Shown here piece by piece: positions 1-8,607 of a stretch of 36,519 bases of DNA. The notes below the pieces were generated by a model. The model searched no databases. It was not told where the DNA came from and worked only from the letters and a program-made list of their open reading frames with translations. The DNA is from a virus. Made by a program: the position numbers and the translations under genes. Numbering within the stretch: the stretch's first letter is position 1; every line of letters starts with the position of its first letter. The stretch spans positions 1 through 36,519 of the IMG/VR virus record IMGVR_UViG_3300037843_001625; one strand, written 5' to 3'.

Positions 1-1833
1 TTAGGCATTTCCTGTTACCTCCTGACCAAACAGTTCGTTACTCCATTTGATTGCACGAGTGATGTTAGCGTCAGAGAAAATCGGACGTTTGAGCTTGTCT
101 TTCCAAGCGCTGTCCTTATTGATGATATCCTTAACGGCTTGGGTGTTAACCAGCTTGTCCGCACTCCGCAACTCCAACATAGCCTTATCTATGGTTGTCA
201 AGAGTTCCAATTCATCTTTGCGATTGGACAAATAAAGAAAATGCTCCACCAACCACTTGAGCGGTTCATCACCGTACCATTTTGCAAAATAACGCAGAGC
301 TTCATCTGCGTTATCGGTAACCACGAATCCTTTGTATTTGCCAGTGTGTTCACAGATATACTTCTTGCTGAGCGCAATTGGCTTTGCTGTTCTATATTCC
401 AAACTTGGATTATATGGGCCCGCCGGCATTTTCTTATATCCCGTGGCATTACCCTCAACGTGACGATGGAATAGATAAGGGAACTTCTGACAGTCAAAAG
501 CAGTAAAAGGGTGTTCTTCAGTTCCAAATGTCTTGACAAGTGCAACAAGAATCACAGCATCCCTGTACCCCTCTTTGTAGCCTTGTTTCCGATTTTCTTC
601 TGTTTTGGCAACCGAAGCAGTCTCCGTTTCTGCCAATCGGATCTTGCCCGTGAGCAATTGTTCCATCATACCCTGCTTGATGAGTTTTGCCTTATTCAGC
701 TTGGCCGTCAGTTCATCAATTTCCGAGTCCATATCGGATAAAATAGACACTATACAGGTTTGCTCGGTGATTGATGGAAGCATAATTCTCACAAGTGAGA
801 TGTTTCCCAAGTTAATTTTTTGCGGTATTGCGTGTTGCAGCGAATGCAACATTATTTCTTTCTTGAAGACCTCGGTTTGACTAATAAAGCAAAGAAATCG
901 TGCGGTAATACTACTTTTGCATTTCAGCAAAGCCAAACTTACATAAAAACTTGCGTTGACATCCCAATCAACGTACTTACAGACGCCTATCGACCCGATT
1001 CGAGTCATAATAATATCCCCTTTTTCAATTTGGTAAGAAGAAGTGAGTTTTTTGTGTTCTTCTAACGAAATATATTTAACATTTGAAAAATCGTCATTAG
1101 TCACGTTTTCCACGCTGTAAAACGGTACACCATATTTCTTGTATTGCGGGGTTTGGTGTGTACCGTCCCTAATCTCGCAAAGCTCACTTAACGTCTTTTC
1201 CTCCCAACCATCTTTAGGTCGTAATAGCTCCTGCATTGCGCCTTGCTTGATATCGCGCTTTTTTGCTATGAGTCGTTCAAGCGCGACGATATAGCCGTCT
1301 GCGTCTGAAAGCGCTGAGGCGATTGCCCGCTGCTCGGAGAGGGACTTTGGGAAAAGGATACAGATTTTTTTTATGGTAGTTTTGCTTACACCCGTAACTT
1401 TTGTTCCCACGGCATAATGTTTGAATTGGCGGATAACATCAGTTGTTTGGAAGCAATATTCACGATATGCCCTTTCCGTTTCGTTAGTAAGCGGTTTAGC
1501 GACTATGGTGTGAAGTCCGGCAATAAACGGTACTTTGCCAGTATTGCGAACAACAATGTGTCTACTCGCCCCAATATCATCCTCTGAGGCGTCAACAAAA
1601 ACAACATCACCATCTTGTAACAGTGAACCAGCAGACACTTTATTTAGCGGCACGTTAAGACGCGGAATAACTGCTTTATCCTCGTCTGTATCGATATATG
1701 TTTTTGTAGAAGCGTGAATATCCCCATAATGCAAATAGAAGTATCCATTATCTGATAACTGGACGCGACTTGCAGAACGTCCGCCCGAAATTGAGAATAG
1801 TTCCCCAATCGACTTTTTAATCCACTCTACCAT
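1..1833 (-). CDS. hsdS: Type I restriction-modification specificity subunit HsdS with C-terminal extension
   Basis: This is the DNA-recognition subunit of a type I restriction-modification complex. The 610-residue protein has two target recognition domains (about residues 1-180 and 210-375). Each is followed by the helical conserved repeat that sets the spacing between half-sites; these carry similar motifs (KKRDIKQGAMQELL near 190-205 and KAKLIKQGMMEQLL near 385-400). Typical HsdS proteins end near residue 400-450. This one has about 200 further residues containing a motif reading DCQKFPYLF and a later GPYNPSLEY, vaguely like Panacea/DUF4065-type domains; that extension is not confidently identified. 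The ATG overlaps the hsdM stop by 7 bases (ATGGTAG), so the two are translationally coupled. The stop codon lies at the very edge of the window, and hsdR, if present, lies beyond it. Confidence 0.93.
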   Translation of the reverse strand: MVEWIKKSIGELFSISGGRSASRVQLSDNGYFYLHYGDIHASTKTYIDTDEDKAVIPRLNVPLNKVSAGSLLQDGDVVFVDASEDDIGASRHIVVRNTGKVPFIAGLHTIVAKPLTNETERAYREYCFQTTDVIRQFKHYAVGTKVTGVSKTTIKKICILFPKSLSEQRAIASALSDADGYIVALERLIAKKRDIKQGAMQELLRPKDGWEEKTLSELCEIRDGTHQTPQYKKYGVPFYSVENVTNDDFSNVKYISLEEHKKLTSSYQIEKGDIIMTRIGSIGVCKYVDWDVNASFYVSLALLKCKSSITARFLCFISQTEVFKKEIMLHSLQHAIPQKINLGNISLVRIMLPSITEQTCIVSILSDMDSEIDELTAKLNKAKLIKQGMMEQLLTGKIRLAETETASVAKTEENRKQGYKEGYRDAVILVALVKTFGTEEHPFTAFDCQKFPYLFHRHVEGNATGYKKMPAGPYNPSLEYRTAKPIALSKKYICEHTGKYKGFVVTDNADEALRYFAKWYGDEPLKWLVEHFLYLSNRKDELELLTTIDKAMLELRSADKLVNTQAVKDIINKDSAWKDKLKRPIFSDANITRAIKWSNELFGQEVTGNA

Positions 1834-4289
1834 TTGAAGCCCATCCTCTGCAAATGTCCGTTGACACGGGCAGCGTAATCTGTAGCTTCATTTTCAAGTT
1901 CGGGCATTGTGCGATCATAGCGTTCAGCGAGTTCCGTTATGCGGGCGGCTATACCGTGGCTAACAGCACGGTAAAGCTGTTCAAGGCCCTGGATAATCTC
2001 TCCATACCACTTTTGATTGACAAGCAATTCAATAATCTCGTCATCGGTGAGTGTGGGATATTTGGCGCGTTCCTTTGCTTCCTGTTCGAAGCGCATTTGT
2101 TTGAGAAGTTTGTTAAACTCGTCTATTTTATCCTGCAGGTCGGCGAGCGTTTTCAGTTCCTTGTATTCATCGCTGTCTGTGCGGTTTTTTAGTTTTTTAA
2201 GTTCTCCGTTTAGCTTTGTTTTATCGAGGTTTCCATTGTCATTTAATGTCTCATTTGTTATCGCGCCTTCTTCGGCACTTTCAATGAGTTCGGCGAGTTC
2301 ATTTTCTTTAGCGACGATAACGTCCTCAGTGTCGGTGATTGCCTGTTGTTCGGTACGGAAATAATAGTCGCGAATAACTTGCCGAGGGATCAGTTTGCCC
2401 TCCCAACCGACAACTTTTTCAGTGGTCACTTTTGAGCCATCTTTCTTTTTCTTCTCTGTCACCTTGAGGATATTTTCGGTTTCACGTGCCGCTTTGTAAC
2501 CGTCTGCTTTGATGATGAAAGCATCGTCAGCCATAACGTCTTGCCAGTAAGCAAGCAAAACCTGATACACATCATATTTATCGAGCAATGTAACCGGCTC
2601 GAATTGCCGTAAAATCTCCTCAGCTATTTCAGAGATAAACGTCTTAACGACGGTTTTGTTGTTAATTCCCTTCAACTTATCCGAGACGGCGGACTTCCAT
2701 GCTTCTATTGCGCTGTCTATACGGTTGGCGTAAGTTGAAAACTCTTTATCTGCGTAAATTGTGTGTGATATTTCTTCTTTCGGCAGAACAGAGCTGTAAT
2801 ATCCCCTACGGAGCGGAACAAACAACATGCTTTTGAGGTTCGGAAACAGCGTCCAATATTTTGATAAGCTATCAACATCAACCTGAGGTATGCCACCGTT
2901 CAGATGACCATCAATGCTTTGCAAGTCCTCCGGTTCGCCGCTATCAATGTAACGCGGAATGTTAAGGTTATATTCCTTGCGTTCAATCTCTACAAGCGGA
3001 ACAAAACGCGAATATTTTTCCTCATCACGCCATTCGCGGAACGCCCTGACAATTTTGTAAATATCGCGCTCACGCAGACGATTCTTGTTACCATCTTTTA
3101 CAAAGCCACGGCTGCCATCAATCATAAAAATACCGTCGCGATTACCCGCACCCTCTTTATCAAGGACGATAATGCAGGCAGGTATGCCCGTACCATAGAA
3201 CAGATTGGCTGGAAGCCCAATTATCGCTTTGATGTAGCCTTTCTTAATAACCGTTGTTCGAATTGCCGCCTCAGAATTGCCCCGAAACAGCACGCCGTGC
3301 GGTAAAATACACGCGCCTTTGCCTTTTGGTTTCATGGACTTTATAATATGTAGAAGCCAAGCATAGTCTCCATTCTTTTCAGGCGGCATTGCGCCGTAGC
3401 CATCAAAACGTCCATACTCCTTGCCAGCGATTCCGTCCGTCCAGTTCTTAATAGAGAACGGAGGATTAGCGACAACAAAATCAAATTGTTTTAACGCAGT
3501 ATGGTCATTATCTTTAAAATACTGAGGGTCAGAAAATGTGTTTGCGTTGCCCGCGATTTCAGCGCTTGCCTTGTTGTGCAAGACAAAATTCATATGCGCC
3601 ATACCAGCGGTAGCGATGTCTTTTTCCTGTCCATATATGGTGACATCTATTGGCGCTGCGTCAGCAGCACGGATTAAAAGCGAACCCGAGCCGCAAGCTG
3701 GGTCATAAACTGTTGTGTCGGGGCTTGTAACTTTGTCAATTCCGATTACGCTCGCGATAATACGTGATACCTCGGCGGGTGTGTAAAACTGCCCCTTGCT
3801 CTTGCCGCTCTCCGTAGCAAAATTCCGCATGAGATACTCGTATGCATCGCCGATGATATCGTCACCCTCGGCGCGATTATGGGAGAAATCAAGCTCCGGG
3901 CGTTGGAATATGGCAACAAGGTCGGTGAGTTTGTCTACCTGTTCCTTGCCCTTGCCGAGCCTGGTATCATCGTTAAATTTCGCAATATCTATCACGTTTC
4001 GCAAACCGTTCGCTTCGGCGAGTTTGGCAATAATTTTGTCTATTCCCTCGCCTATGGTGCCTTTACCGTCAGAGCCGTCTTTGCCCTTCAATGCAACCAT
4101 GTCATCAAAGCTGCCGCCTTCCGGAACAATTATGTCGGCGTAAGCTTCGCCCTTGTATCTGTCAGAAACGTATTTGACGAACAGAAGCGTCAGAATGTAA
4201 TCTTTGTATTGCGACGCATCCATGCCGCCGCGCAGTTTGTTACAGCTCGCCCATAATGAGCTATATAATTCTGATTTCTTGATCGCCAT
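1827..4289 (-). CDS. hsdM: Type I restriction-modification DNA adenine methyltransferase HsdM
   Basis: This is the N6-adenine methyltransferase subunit of the type I system. The 820-residue protein begins with the helical HsdM N-terminal domain (about 8-150). The catalytic domain follows, with the family motif GQFYTPAEVSRI near 167-177, the S-adenosylmethionine-binding motif DPACGSGSLL (196-205) and the catalytic NPPF tetrad (275-278). It is longer than classical HsdM (about 500 residues). The last 300 or so residues are charged and helical, with a coiled-coil look, and resemble the long M subunits of some bacterial and archaeal type I systems. It is first in the visible operon and is followed by hsdS with a 7-base overlap. 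No promoter was clearly resolved in the 160 bp upstream. Confidence 0.95.
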   Translation of the reverse strand: MAIKKSELYSSLWASCNKLRGGMDASQYKDYILTLLFVKYVSDRYKGEAYADIIVPEGGSFDDMVALKGKDGSDGKGTIGEGIDKIIAKLAEANGLRNVIDIAKFNDDTRLGKGKEQVDKLTDLVAIFQRPELDFSHNRAEGDDIIGDAYEYLMRNFATESGKSKGQFYTPAEVSRIIASVIGIDKVTSPDTTVYDPACGSGSLLIRAADAAPIDVTIYGQEKDIATAGMAHMNFVLHNKASAEIAGNANTFSDPQYFKDNDHTALKQFDFVVANPPFSIKNWTDGIAGKEYGRFDGYGAMPPEKNGDYAWLLHIIKSMKPKGKGACILPHGVLFRGNSEAAIRTTVIKKGYIKAIIGLPANLFYGTGIPACIIVLDKEGAGNRDGIFMIDGSRGFVKDGNKNRLRERDIYKIVRAFREWRDEEKYSRFVPLVEIERKEYNLNIPRYIDSGEPEDLQSIDGHLNGGIPQVDVDSLSKYWTLFPNLKSMLFVPLRRGYYSSVLPKEEISHTIYADKEFSTYANRIDSAIEAWKSAVSDKLKGINNKTVVKTFISEIAEEILRQFEPVTLLDKYDVYQVLLAYWQDVMADDAFIIKADGYKAARETENILKVTEKKKKDGSKVTTEKVVGWEGKLIPRQVIRDYYFRTEQQAITDTEDVIVAKENELAELIESAEEGAITNETLNDNGNLDKTKLNGELKKLKNRTDSDEYKELKTLADLQDKIDEFNKLLKQMRFEQEAKERAKYPTLTDDEIIELLVNQKWYGEIIQGLEQLYRAVSHGIAARITELAERYDRTMPELENEATDYAARVNGHLQRMGFKW

Positions 4290-4378
4290 CGAAATAACAC
4301 TCTTATTCTAATAGTAATTGTTGCCTCATGTCATCTTGAAGGCCTATTAATGGAATTGATTTGATATCGACTGCTTGA

Positions 4379-4388
4379 CATATAAATT
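4379..4388 (+). promoter_or_regulatory. Candidate archaeal TATA box for the small acidic protein gene
   Basis: The AT-rich stretch CATATAAATTA lies about 60-70 bp upstream of the ATG at 4449. The gene also has a clear Shine-Dalgarno sequence (AAAGGAG, near 4436-4442). A tandem TAGG repeat (about 4408-4421) sits in the predicted leader. The call is by sequence pattern only. Confidence 0.4.
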
Positions 4389-4448
4389 AAGCTGTAATTA
4401 AAATATTGGTAGGTAGGTAGTAAAAGCCCAGCATAAAGGAGATTACCT

Positions 4449-4700
4449 ATGTCCAAACCAAAAAAGAATTACTTTATAATTGAATATTGTTCCGAAATTG
4501 TGGACGCAAACACCAAAGAAGAAGCGATTGCAATAGCTAAACATCGCATCAAAGACCGAGCTATTGAAGTGGATGAAGAGAACACTTGCCAAGTTGAAGA
4601 CGAAGACTTGCTAAAAGAAATCGAGGAAGACGAAAGAAAAGCAGATGAAGAAGAAGCCAAAGCTACCGCTAAACCAAAAAAACAACTGCCTAAAAAATGA
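4449..4700 (+). CDS. Small acidic protein of unknown function
   Basis: This 83-residue protein is preceded by a good ribosome binding site (AAAGGAG, 7-8 bases before ATG). The N-terminal half (KNYFIIEYCSEIVDANTKEE) looks like a small folded beta-alpha unit in which an alternating EA helix follows 'VDANTKEEAIAIAKH'. This resembles small DpnD/PcfM-like or sequence-tag domains, but I do not recognise the family. The C-terminal third is a highly charged Glu/Lys tail ending in PKKQLPKK. It is the only rightward gene in the left third of the window and lies alone between the restriction-modification genes and the HEPN operon. Confidence 0.6.
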   Translation: MSKPKKNYFIIEYCSEIVDANTKEEAIAIAKHRIKDRAIEVDEENTCQVEDEDLLKEIEEDERKADEEEAKATAKPKKQLPKK

Positions 4701-4759
4701 AGAAACCACTACCGGTCAAAGAATGTTGTCTGTATGTGCAGGTACCACAAACTTTTTAA
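4697..4759 (+). CDS. Possible 20-residue leader-type ORF overlapping the preceding stop
   Basis: An ATGA overlap at 4697-4700 opens a 20-codon frame starting MKKPLPVKECCLYVQ and ending at TAA 4757-4759. The coupling geometry is good, but the frame is too short to judge by coding signal and could be chance. Confidence 0.15.
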   Translation: MKKPLPVKECCLYVQVPQTF

Positions 4760-4794
4760 TAACTTCGACACTTACCAGCTAACTGCGAGTAAGT

Positions 4795-4846
4795 CCTATC
4801 CGAAGCAATGATGCCCGCACTTGTGGGATGGGAGTATTAGGATAGG
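4795..4846 (+). other. Foldable non-coding element (possible structured RNA)
   Basis: CCTATCC (4795-4801) and GGATAGG (4840-4846) can form a perfect 7-bp stem. It encloses a second short hairpin, CCGCAC-TT-GTGGG (about 4815-4827), with one bulged G. The element lies in a roughly 300-bp stretch (4701-5008) where I see no convincing long gene. The strand is unknown because the outer stem is symmetrical; it is reported as plus because the flanking small gene is plus. It could be a small RNA or an untranslated-region structure. Confidence 0.35.
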
Positions 4847-4866
4847 GGTCGCATGTCTACTTTCTC

Positions 4867-4902
4867 CTTAAATACTAAAATGCCAAAATTTCGTATTTTA
4901 AG
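4867..4902. terminator. AT-rich hairpin, possible bidirectional terminator
   Basis: CTTAAATAC (4867-4875) pairs with GTATTTTAAG (4893-4902) with one bulged T. T/A-rich sequence continues to about 4923. It lies between the rightward small gene and the end of the leftward HEPN operon, where a terminator for both directions would be expected. Confidence 0.35.
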
Positions 4903-5008
4903 AACATAAATAATTTTTAAAAAAGCCCCACTCGATTGTATAGTTAATTTTTATCAGGATTGAGCCAGAATAGAGAAGATATGCTTTTGAGCTCTTGTGA
5001 TTGAAACA

Positions 5009-5380
5009 TTAAACGGCAATTTCACTGATTAATTGTATAGTATATTCAGAAAGTTGAGCACACTGTTTGCATTCGTTCATAACTATTTCTGCATCCATTT
5101 CATAATCAGCCCGCCGTCTCATCTCGCGTAATTGATCTAACTTGTTGCCAATATCAGAATAACCATTGTCCATATACGCATCTTTCACTTCTTGATGAAT
5201 TTTCGTTTTGTCATTGAACTGGGTGCCAGTTCGCACCATTTTTCTCCAAGCGACTAAAAAAGTAGCATAATAGCAACGACCTATCGACGTCCTGATTCTG
5301 GCATCCTCGTCATAGCGAGAGTCTCCTATCAGGGTTTTCCCTAGCTCTAGAAATTTTTTCGGGTTGAAAGCGCCAGGCAT
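5009..5380 (-). CDS. HEPN-domain protein (UPF0332-like)
   Basis: This 123-residue all-helical protein shows the pattern of the HEPN superfamily, which includes many RNA-cleaving toxins and nucleotide-binding accessory proteins. Helix 2 carries RTSIGRCYYATFLVAW (30-45), matching the 'R..i.RaYYa.f' signature. A later segment carries KIHQEV (60-65), and the final helix REMRRRADYEM (85-95) matches the 'R..aDY' signature of UPF0332-type members. The classical R-x4-6-H ribonuclease motif is not clearly intact, so RNase activity is uncertain. It is the last gene of a three-gene leftward operon, 9 bases after its upstream neighbour. No MNT nucleotidyltransferase partner, the usual companion, is present. 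Confidence 0.75.
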   Translation of the reverse strand: MPGAFNPKKFLELGKTLIGDSRYDEDARIRTSIGRCYYATFLVAWRKMVRTGTQFNDKTKIHQEVKDAYMDNGYSDIGNKLDQLREMRRRADYEMDAEIVMNECKQCAQLSEYTIQLISEIAV

Positions 5381-5389
5381 ATCTTATTT

Positions 5390-6226
5390 TTATAAATCTA
5401 CATGTACAAATAAGTTTCTATTAATGCCTTGTAGGTATTTTTTCCCTTCAATATCCGCCTTTTCTTGCAAAGATTTGATTTCGCTTCTTAGAATAATATC
5501 AAAGACTGTTGAGAGCTTCATTCTTCCTTTAAAGTCAAGGTCCTTTCGTGGATGTATTTTTACCAAACATTTCGTTCTATCAGAGGACTCTTCATCAATG
5601 TTGCAAAGAACTTCGATTTTTGTTTCCGGTTCTCTTGAAGAAACAGCTTGCCTCATTTTAATTTCTGCGTTCCTAAAAAAACTCTCAAACAATGGTTCGG
5701 AAACAATTTTTCTCTGTGTCGATTCAGACATATCGATGACATTTTTCTCTATCAAAAAGTTAATTTTTTGGGCAGTTGCATTAATCGTCTCTTTTTCCGT
5801 TTCCGGCTCAGCTTCAACCTTCATAAATGGTTTCCTAATTTTTTCATTTTTAGAAGCAAAGCCGAATCTTACCAAAGGATAGCTTGAGCTTGAATTGCTA
5901 ATTTGCATTTTGGGCGTAGTGTCGTTAATTCCATCCCACCCCATTGCATTTCTTACTTGCTCAACTTCCTGAATTAAACTTCTCCGCTGATGAACTTGAG
6001 CGACCTTCTCCATTTTGGACCCTTGGATACTTTTCAGTCTTTTAGACTCGAAGCTTTCATCTCTAGCGGATGGAAACTTTGGAAGTGATAAATTCTTCAA
6101 TACATTCGGAAGAATTTCTTTGCCAAGAATTGAAGCAATTCCATCTGAGAGTTCACCCTCTGTAGCAGTAGGATTATTAACTCTTATTTGAGCAACCAAT
6201 TCATCAAGCAAGGATTGTTCAATCAT
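5390..6226 (-). CDS. Unrecognised protein, middle gene of the HEPN operon
   Basis: I do not recognise this 278-residue protein. The N-terminal 60 residues look helical, followed by a low-complexity, charged linker (about 60-130). The C-terminal half is more regular: helices near 135-190, then probable beta strands around IEVLCNIDEESSDRTKCLVKI (about 208-228), then a long helix and a hydrophobic end (RNLFVHVDL). No membrane segment or signal peptide is visible. It lies 8 bases downstream of the first gene of the operon and 9 bases upstream of the HEPN gene. That tight spacing argues for co-expression and possibly a complex. Confidence 0.7.
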   Translation of the reverse strand: MIEQSLLDELVAQIRVNNPTATEGELSDGIASILGKEILPNVLKNLSLPKFPSARDESFESKRLKSIQGSKMEKVAQVHQRRSLIQEVEQVRNAMGWDGINDTTPKMQISNSSSSYPLVRFGFASKNEKIRKPFMKVEAEPETEKETINATAQKINFLIEKNVIDMSESTQRKIVSEPLFESFFRNAEIKMRQAVSSREPETKIEVLCNIDEESSDRTKCLVKIHPRKDLDFKGRMKLSTVFDIILRSEIKSLQEKADIEGKKYLQGINRNLFVHVDL

Positions 6227-6234
6227 AGTTCATC

Positions 6235-7098
6235 CTACATCTGTTTTTCCAAAGTTTTTGTTAAACTATCACTCAGTTTTTTCTTCAATTCTTCAGGTAT
6301 TTCTATGCCTTTTTGCAAGGCAATTGCAGGAGATAGTAACTCACCATATAAAATAAAATATTCTCTCCATTTTCTAACAAGATCCCATAATAAGAGGTCA
6401 ACATCTTCAATTTTGAATTCTTGAACACTTAAACTCAAGATTTTGTCAACAGTTGGGAATATGAATTTTTTAACTTCTTCCTCATCTATCGATCTCAGGT
6501 TTGGCCCATTCGAAATCCGACAAATATAGTCGTAATCTCTATCAAGCGCAATTATCAAGTTCAGACTAGCGAAGTCTTTTAGCTCAGCAGAATGAGCTTT
6601 GTAAACGCGACCCATTTCGTTTATCATGCCCTTAATTAAGAAATTTCTTGGATCTAACAGAGCTGATTTATTTTGCTGCAAGTAAGTTAATAGCCATTTA
6701 AATGATTCACTTGTAAATTTTATATTTACTGAGTAACTTTTGTTCTCCCAATCGGTTGATTCAAAGGATCGCATTTTTTCGGAATAAGAGAAGAATCGAT
6801 CCCATAGCTCTTTTTCATCAATTGTTGGAAGTTGCTTGGATAGACTGTCAACGAAGGTAAAACCATGCGATTTAGCCGTGGAGAAAGCCATACTGGAGCT
6901 TCTAGCTTTCAGTATCCCAAAAGTGAAGGCTACATCTTTCAAAAAGAAGCCAGGCAAGAAAATCTTGCTGTTTTGGCCGAAAATGGCGTTGGACATTATT
7001 CGATTAGCCAAAACATTGGCGGTATCATACGAGTCATCTTTAAAGGCAGCAACTGCAGCTTTGAGATCTTCTGCAATGACCTTCTCTAATTCGCTCAT
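6235..7098 (-). CDS. Unrecognised mainly helical protein, first gene of the HEPN operon
   Basis: I do not recognise this 287-residue protein. It is predominantly alpha-helical, with an opening segment LEKVIAEDLKAAVAAFKD and a glycine/proline-containing turn at IFLPGFFLKD (about 46-55). The long C-terminal half is rich in Leu/Ile/Glu and contains VDLLLWDLVRKWREY. No nuclease, protease or P-loop motif is apparent. A TTAAAT element lies about 17-22 bases upstream of the ATG and could be a TATA box for a leaderless message. The gene opens the three-gene leftward unit that ends with the HEPN protein. It lies just beyond the terminator-like sequence of the virion operon, so it probably belongs to the host island. 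Confidence 0.7.
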   Translation of the reverse strand: MSELEKVIAEDLKAAVAAFKDDSYDTANVLANRIMSNAIFGQNSKIFLPGFFLKDVAFTFGILKARSSSMAFSTAKSHGFTFVDSLSKQLPTIDEKELWDRFFSYSEKMRSFESTDWENKSYSVNIKFTSESFKWLLTYLQQNKSALLDPRNFLIKGMINEMGRVYKAHSAELKDFASLNLIIALDRDYDYICRISNGPNLRSIDEEEVKKFIFPTVDKILSLSVQEFKIEDVDLLLWDLVRKWREYFILYGELLSPAIALQKGIEIPEELKKKLSDSLTKTLEKQM

Positions 7099-7263
7099 AA
7101 CTAAATCACATTCATTTAAGGGAGCATCTGCTTATTTCTGTTTCGCAAATTTACAATGAATCATTGAGCACTTTAAGCCTTTAGAAGCTCAAATTATGAT
7201 TCCACGTATCTACTTTTGCGGATGTGTTATTATTTTTCCCCAAGTGAAGTAACAATTAAAAAT

Positions 7264-7287
7264 TTTGACAAAAAGAAAGAAAAAAAA
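7264..7287 (-). terminator. T-rich terminator at the end of the virion operon
   Basis: On the minus strand, just past the last virion gene, there is an uninterrupted T8 run (7280-7287) followed by TCTTTCTTTTTGTC. Archaeal RNA polymerase terminates at such T-rich tracts without needing a hairpin. The remaining 160 bp up to 7098 shows no gene. Confidence 0.6.
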
Positions 7288-7297
7288 GAGTTAGTTT

Positions 7298-7675
7298 TTA
7301 GGATATTGGCGTTGGTGTAGGAACTGAAGTTGGAGAAGCCGGCATAGACGTTGGATTCGAAGCAGGCATTTGTTTTCCCGCTTCATTAACGATGTCTCCT
7401 AGTTGAGATAGCAGTTGGGTTGGGACTTCTTTGATGTAGTTGAGTCCTTTGCTAAAGAGTAATCCGGCTAGTGCTGATGCGAAGGGGTTGACTGCGACGT
7501 TTGCGAGTGGTGTGCCTGAGATGTTGAATCCTAAGGCTAAAGCAAAAGAGGCTAGGACTAATCGTAGGAATTTGGTTTCGCTGAACACTTCTCCGCTTAG
7601 TTTCCATGAGAGGAGTGCTGTGAAGATTGCCATGGCTAGGGCAAAGAGTATTCCGTAATATGGTGAGATATCCAT
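7298..7675 (-). CDS. Holin-like small membrane protein
   Basis: This 125-residue protein has two or three hydrophobic segments: about 7-24 (YGILFALAMAIFTALLSW), 37-52, and a weaker one at 58-76 ending in a glycine-rich turn. A hydrophilic Pro/Ser/Thr-rich C-terminal tail (about 100-125, repeats of ASPTS and VPTPTP type) follows. The size, topology and position as the last gene of the virion operon fit a holin or other lysis-related membrane protein. Archaeal virus holins are poorly defined by sequence, so this rests on architecture and context. Confidence 0.5.
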   Translation of the reverse strand: MDISPYYGILFALAMAIFTALLSWKLSGEVFSETKFLRLVLASFALALGFNISGTPLANVAVNPFASALAGLLFSKGLNYIKEVPTQLLSQLGDIVNEAGKQMPASNPTSMPASPTSVPTPTPIS

Positions 7676-7791
7676 TTTTTACATTCACCTCCAAAAACAA
7701 TTAACTTCAAAAAAACAAACAAAAATAGAGTCAAGAAGGATTGTCTCTTCGGTTCCCTCATAACAAAAGGATCTAATGAGGTTGCATTCAG

Positions 7792-8598
7792 CTATTTTGC
7801 GATAACCCAAATCTCATCAATTACAACCGCGCCTGAGTAAGTTTGGCTGTGCACCCTGACAAGGGTTGTTTTGTTCACTGGCATGTTGTATGCAAGACGG
7901 CACCAAGTGTCTGCAGGTAAGTGCACATCTCTTTGTTTCTTAGCTACACCATCAATGTTGATCTCGACAGATTGTTGATTATATGGGTCAGGAGCTTTTA
8001 TGTGAAGAACGAAGCGAGCTTTTGTGTAGTTTCCAACAACAAAATTCTTGTAACCAGACCAAGAGTAGCCTTGGTTTTGATCATATGCACACATAAAAGC
8101 ACAAGGCGAACTTAGAAACCCATACGCCGAGGTTTTTCCACAGTTTACCCCGCCCCAACCGTCATTATCAGCACCATCAAAAGTATCATGGCTTACCGCA
8201 GTCCATGAAGGGTCAGTGTGGTTGAAATGATGAATAGTTACGTTTAATGTTTGGTTGGCGTATGCTGCTGAGTATCCAGAATCAGTGTATGCATCAACTC
8301 TAAACGTTAAGGTTTCATCGTATTCTCCAGCCGTTAAAGTAGGCAGAGCTCGAACAGGAGTAAACGTGAATATTGCGCTCGTTCCAATAGCTAAGGATCC
8401 CAGATTTGTGGAAGAAACAGAGTAGGCTGCTGGCGGCGAAACGATTGACACTTTAAAATACAGTGTTGCGGAAGGATGAGTGTTTGCAATTCCAATGGGA
8501 ATATTCATTGTGGAGGGGTTGGGCAAATCAGTGACATCAATGTATAAGTCAGGTTCGTTTTGGTCGGAGATGAAAGTTATTATGGGTGTTGTAACCAT
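7792..8598 (-). CDS. Virion surface protein with Ig-like and beta-sandwich domains (probable tail fibre/adhesin)
   Basis: This 268-residue beta-rich protein has an N-terminal Ig-like/BACON-type module (about 1-125). That module alternates hydrophobic strands with a central 'GSLAIGTSAIFTFTP' strand pair and 'AGEYDETLTFRV', typical of CARDB/Ig-like repeats. The C-terminal half (130-268) looks like a carbohydrate-binding-module-type jelly roll (KARFVLHIKA, QSVEINIDG, TTLVRVHSQTYSGAVVIDEI). No catalytic motif is seen. It lies directly downstream of the collar/LamG adhesin genes, so a role in host attachment is inferred. Confidence 0.6.
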   Translation of the reverse strand: MVTTPIITFISDQNEPDLYIDVTDLPNPSTMNIPIGIANTHPSATLYFKVSIVSPPAAYSVSSTNLGSLAIGTSAIFTFTPVRALPTLTAGEYDETLTFRVDAYTDSGYSAAYANQTLNVTIHHFNHTDPSWTAVSHDTFDGADNDGWGGVNCGKTSAYGFLSSPCAFMCAYDQNQGYSWSGYKNFVVGNYTKARFVLHIKAPDPYNQQSVEINIDGVAKKQRDVHLPADTWCRLAYNMPVNKTTLVRVHSQTYSGAVVIDEIWVIAK

Positions 8599-8607
8599 TT
8601 TTTAGCC

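Noticed and set aside
198-548. Minus-strand ORF of 116 codons within hsdS
   Set aside because: It lies in another frame of a well-supported HsdS gene; no domain and no ribosome binding site.
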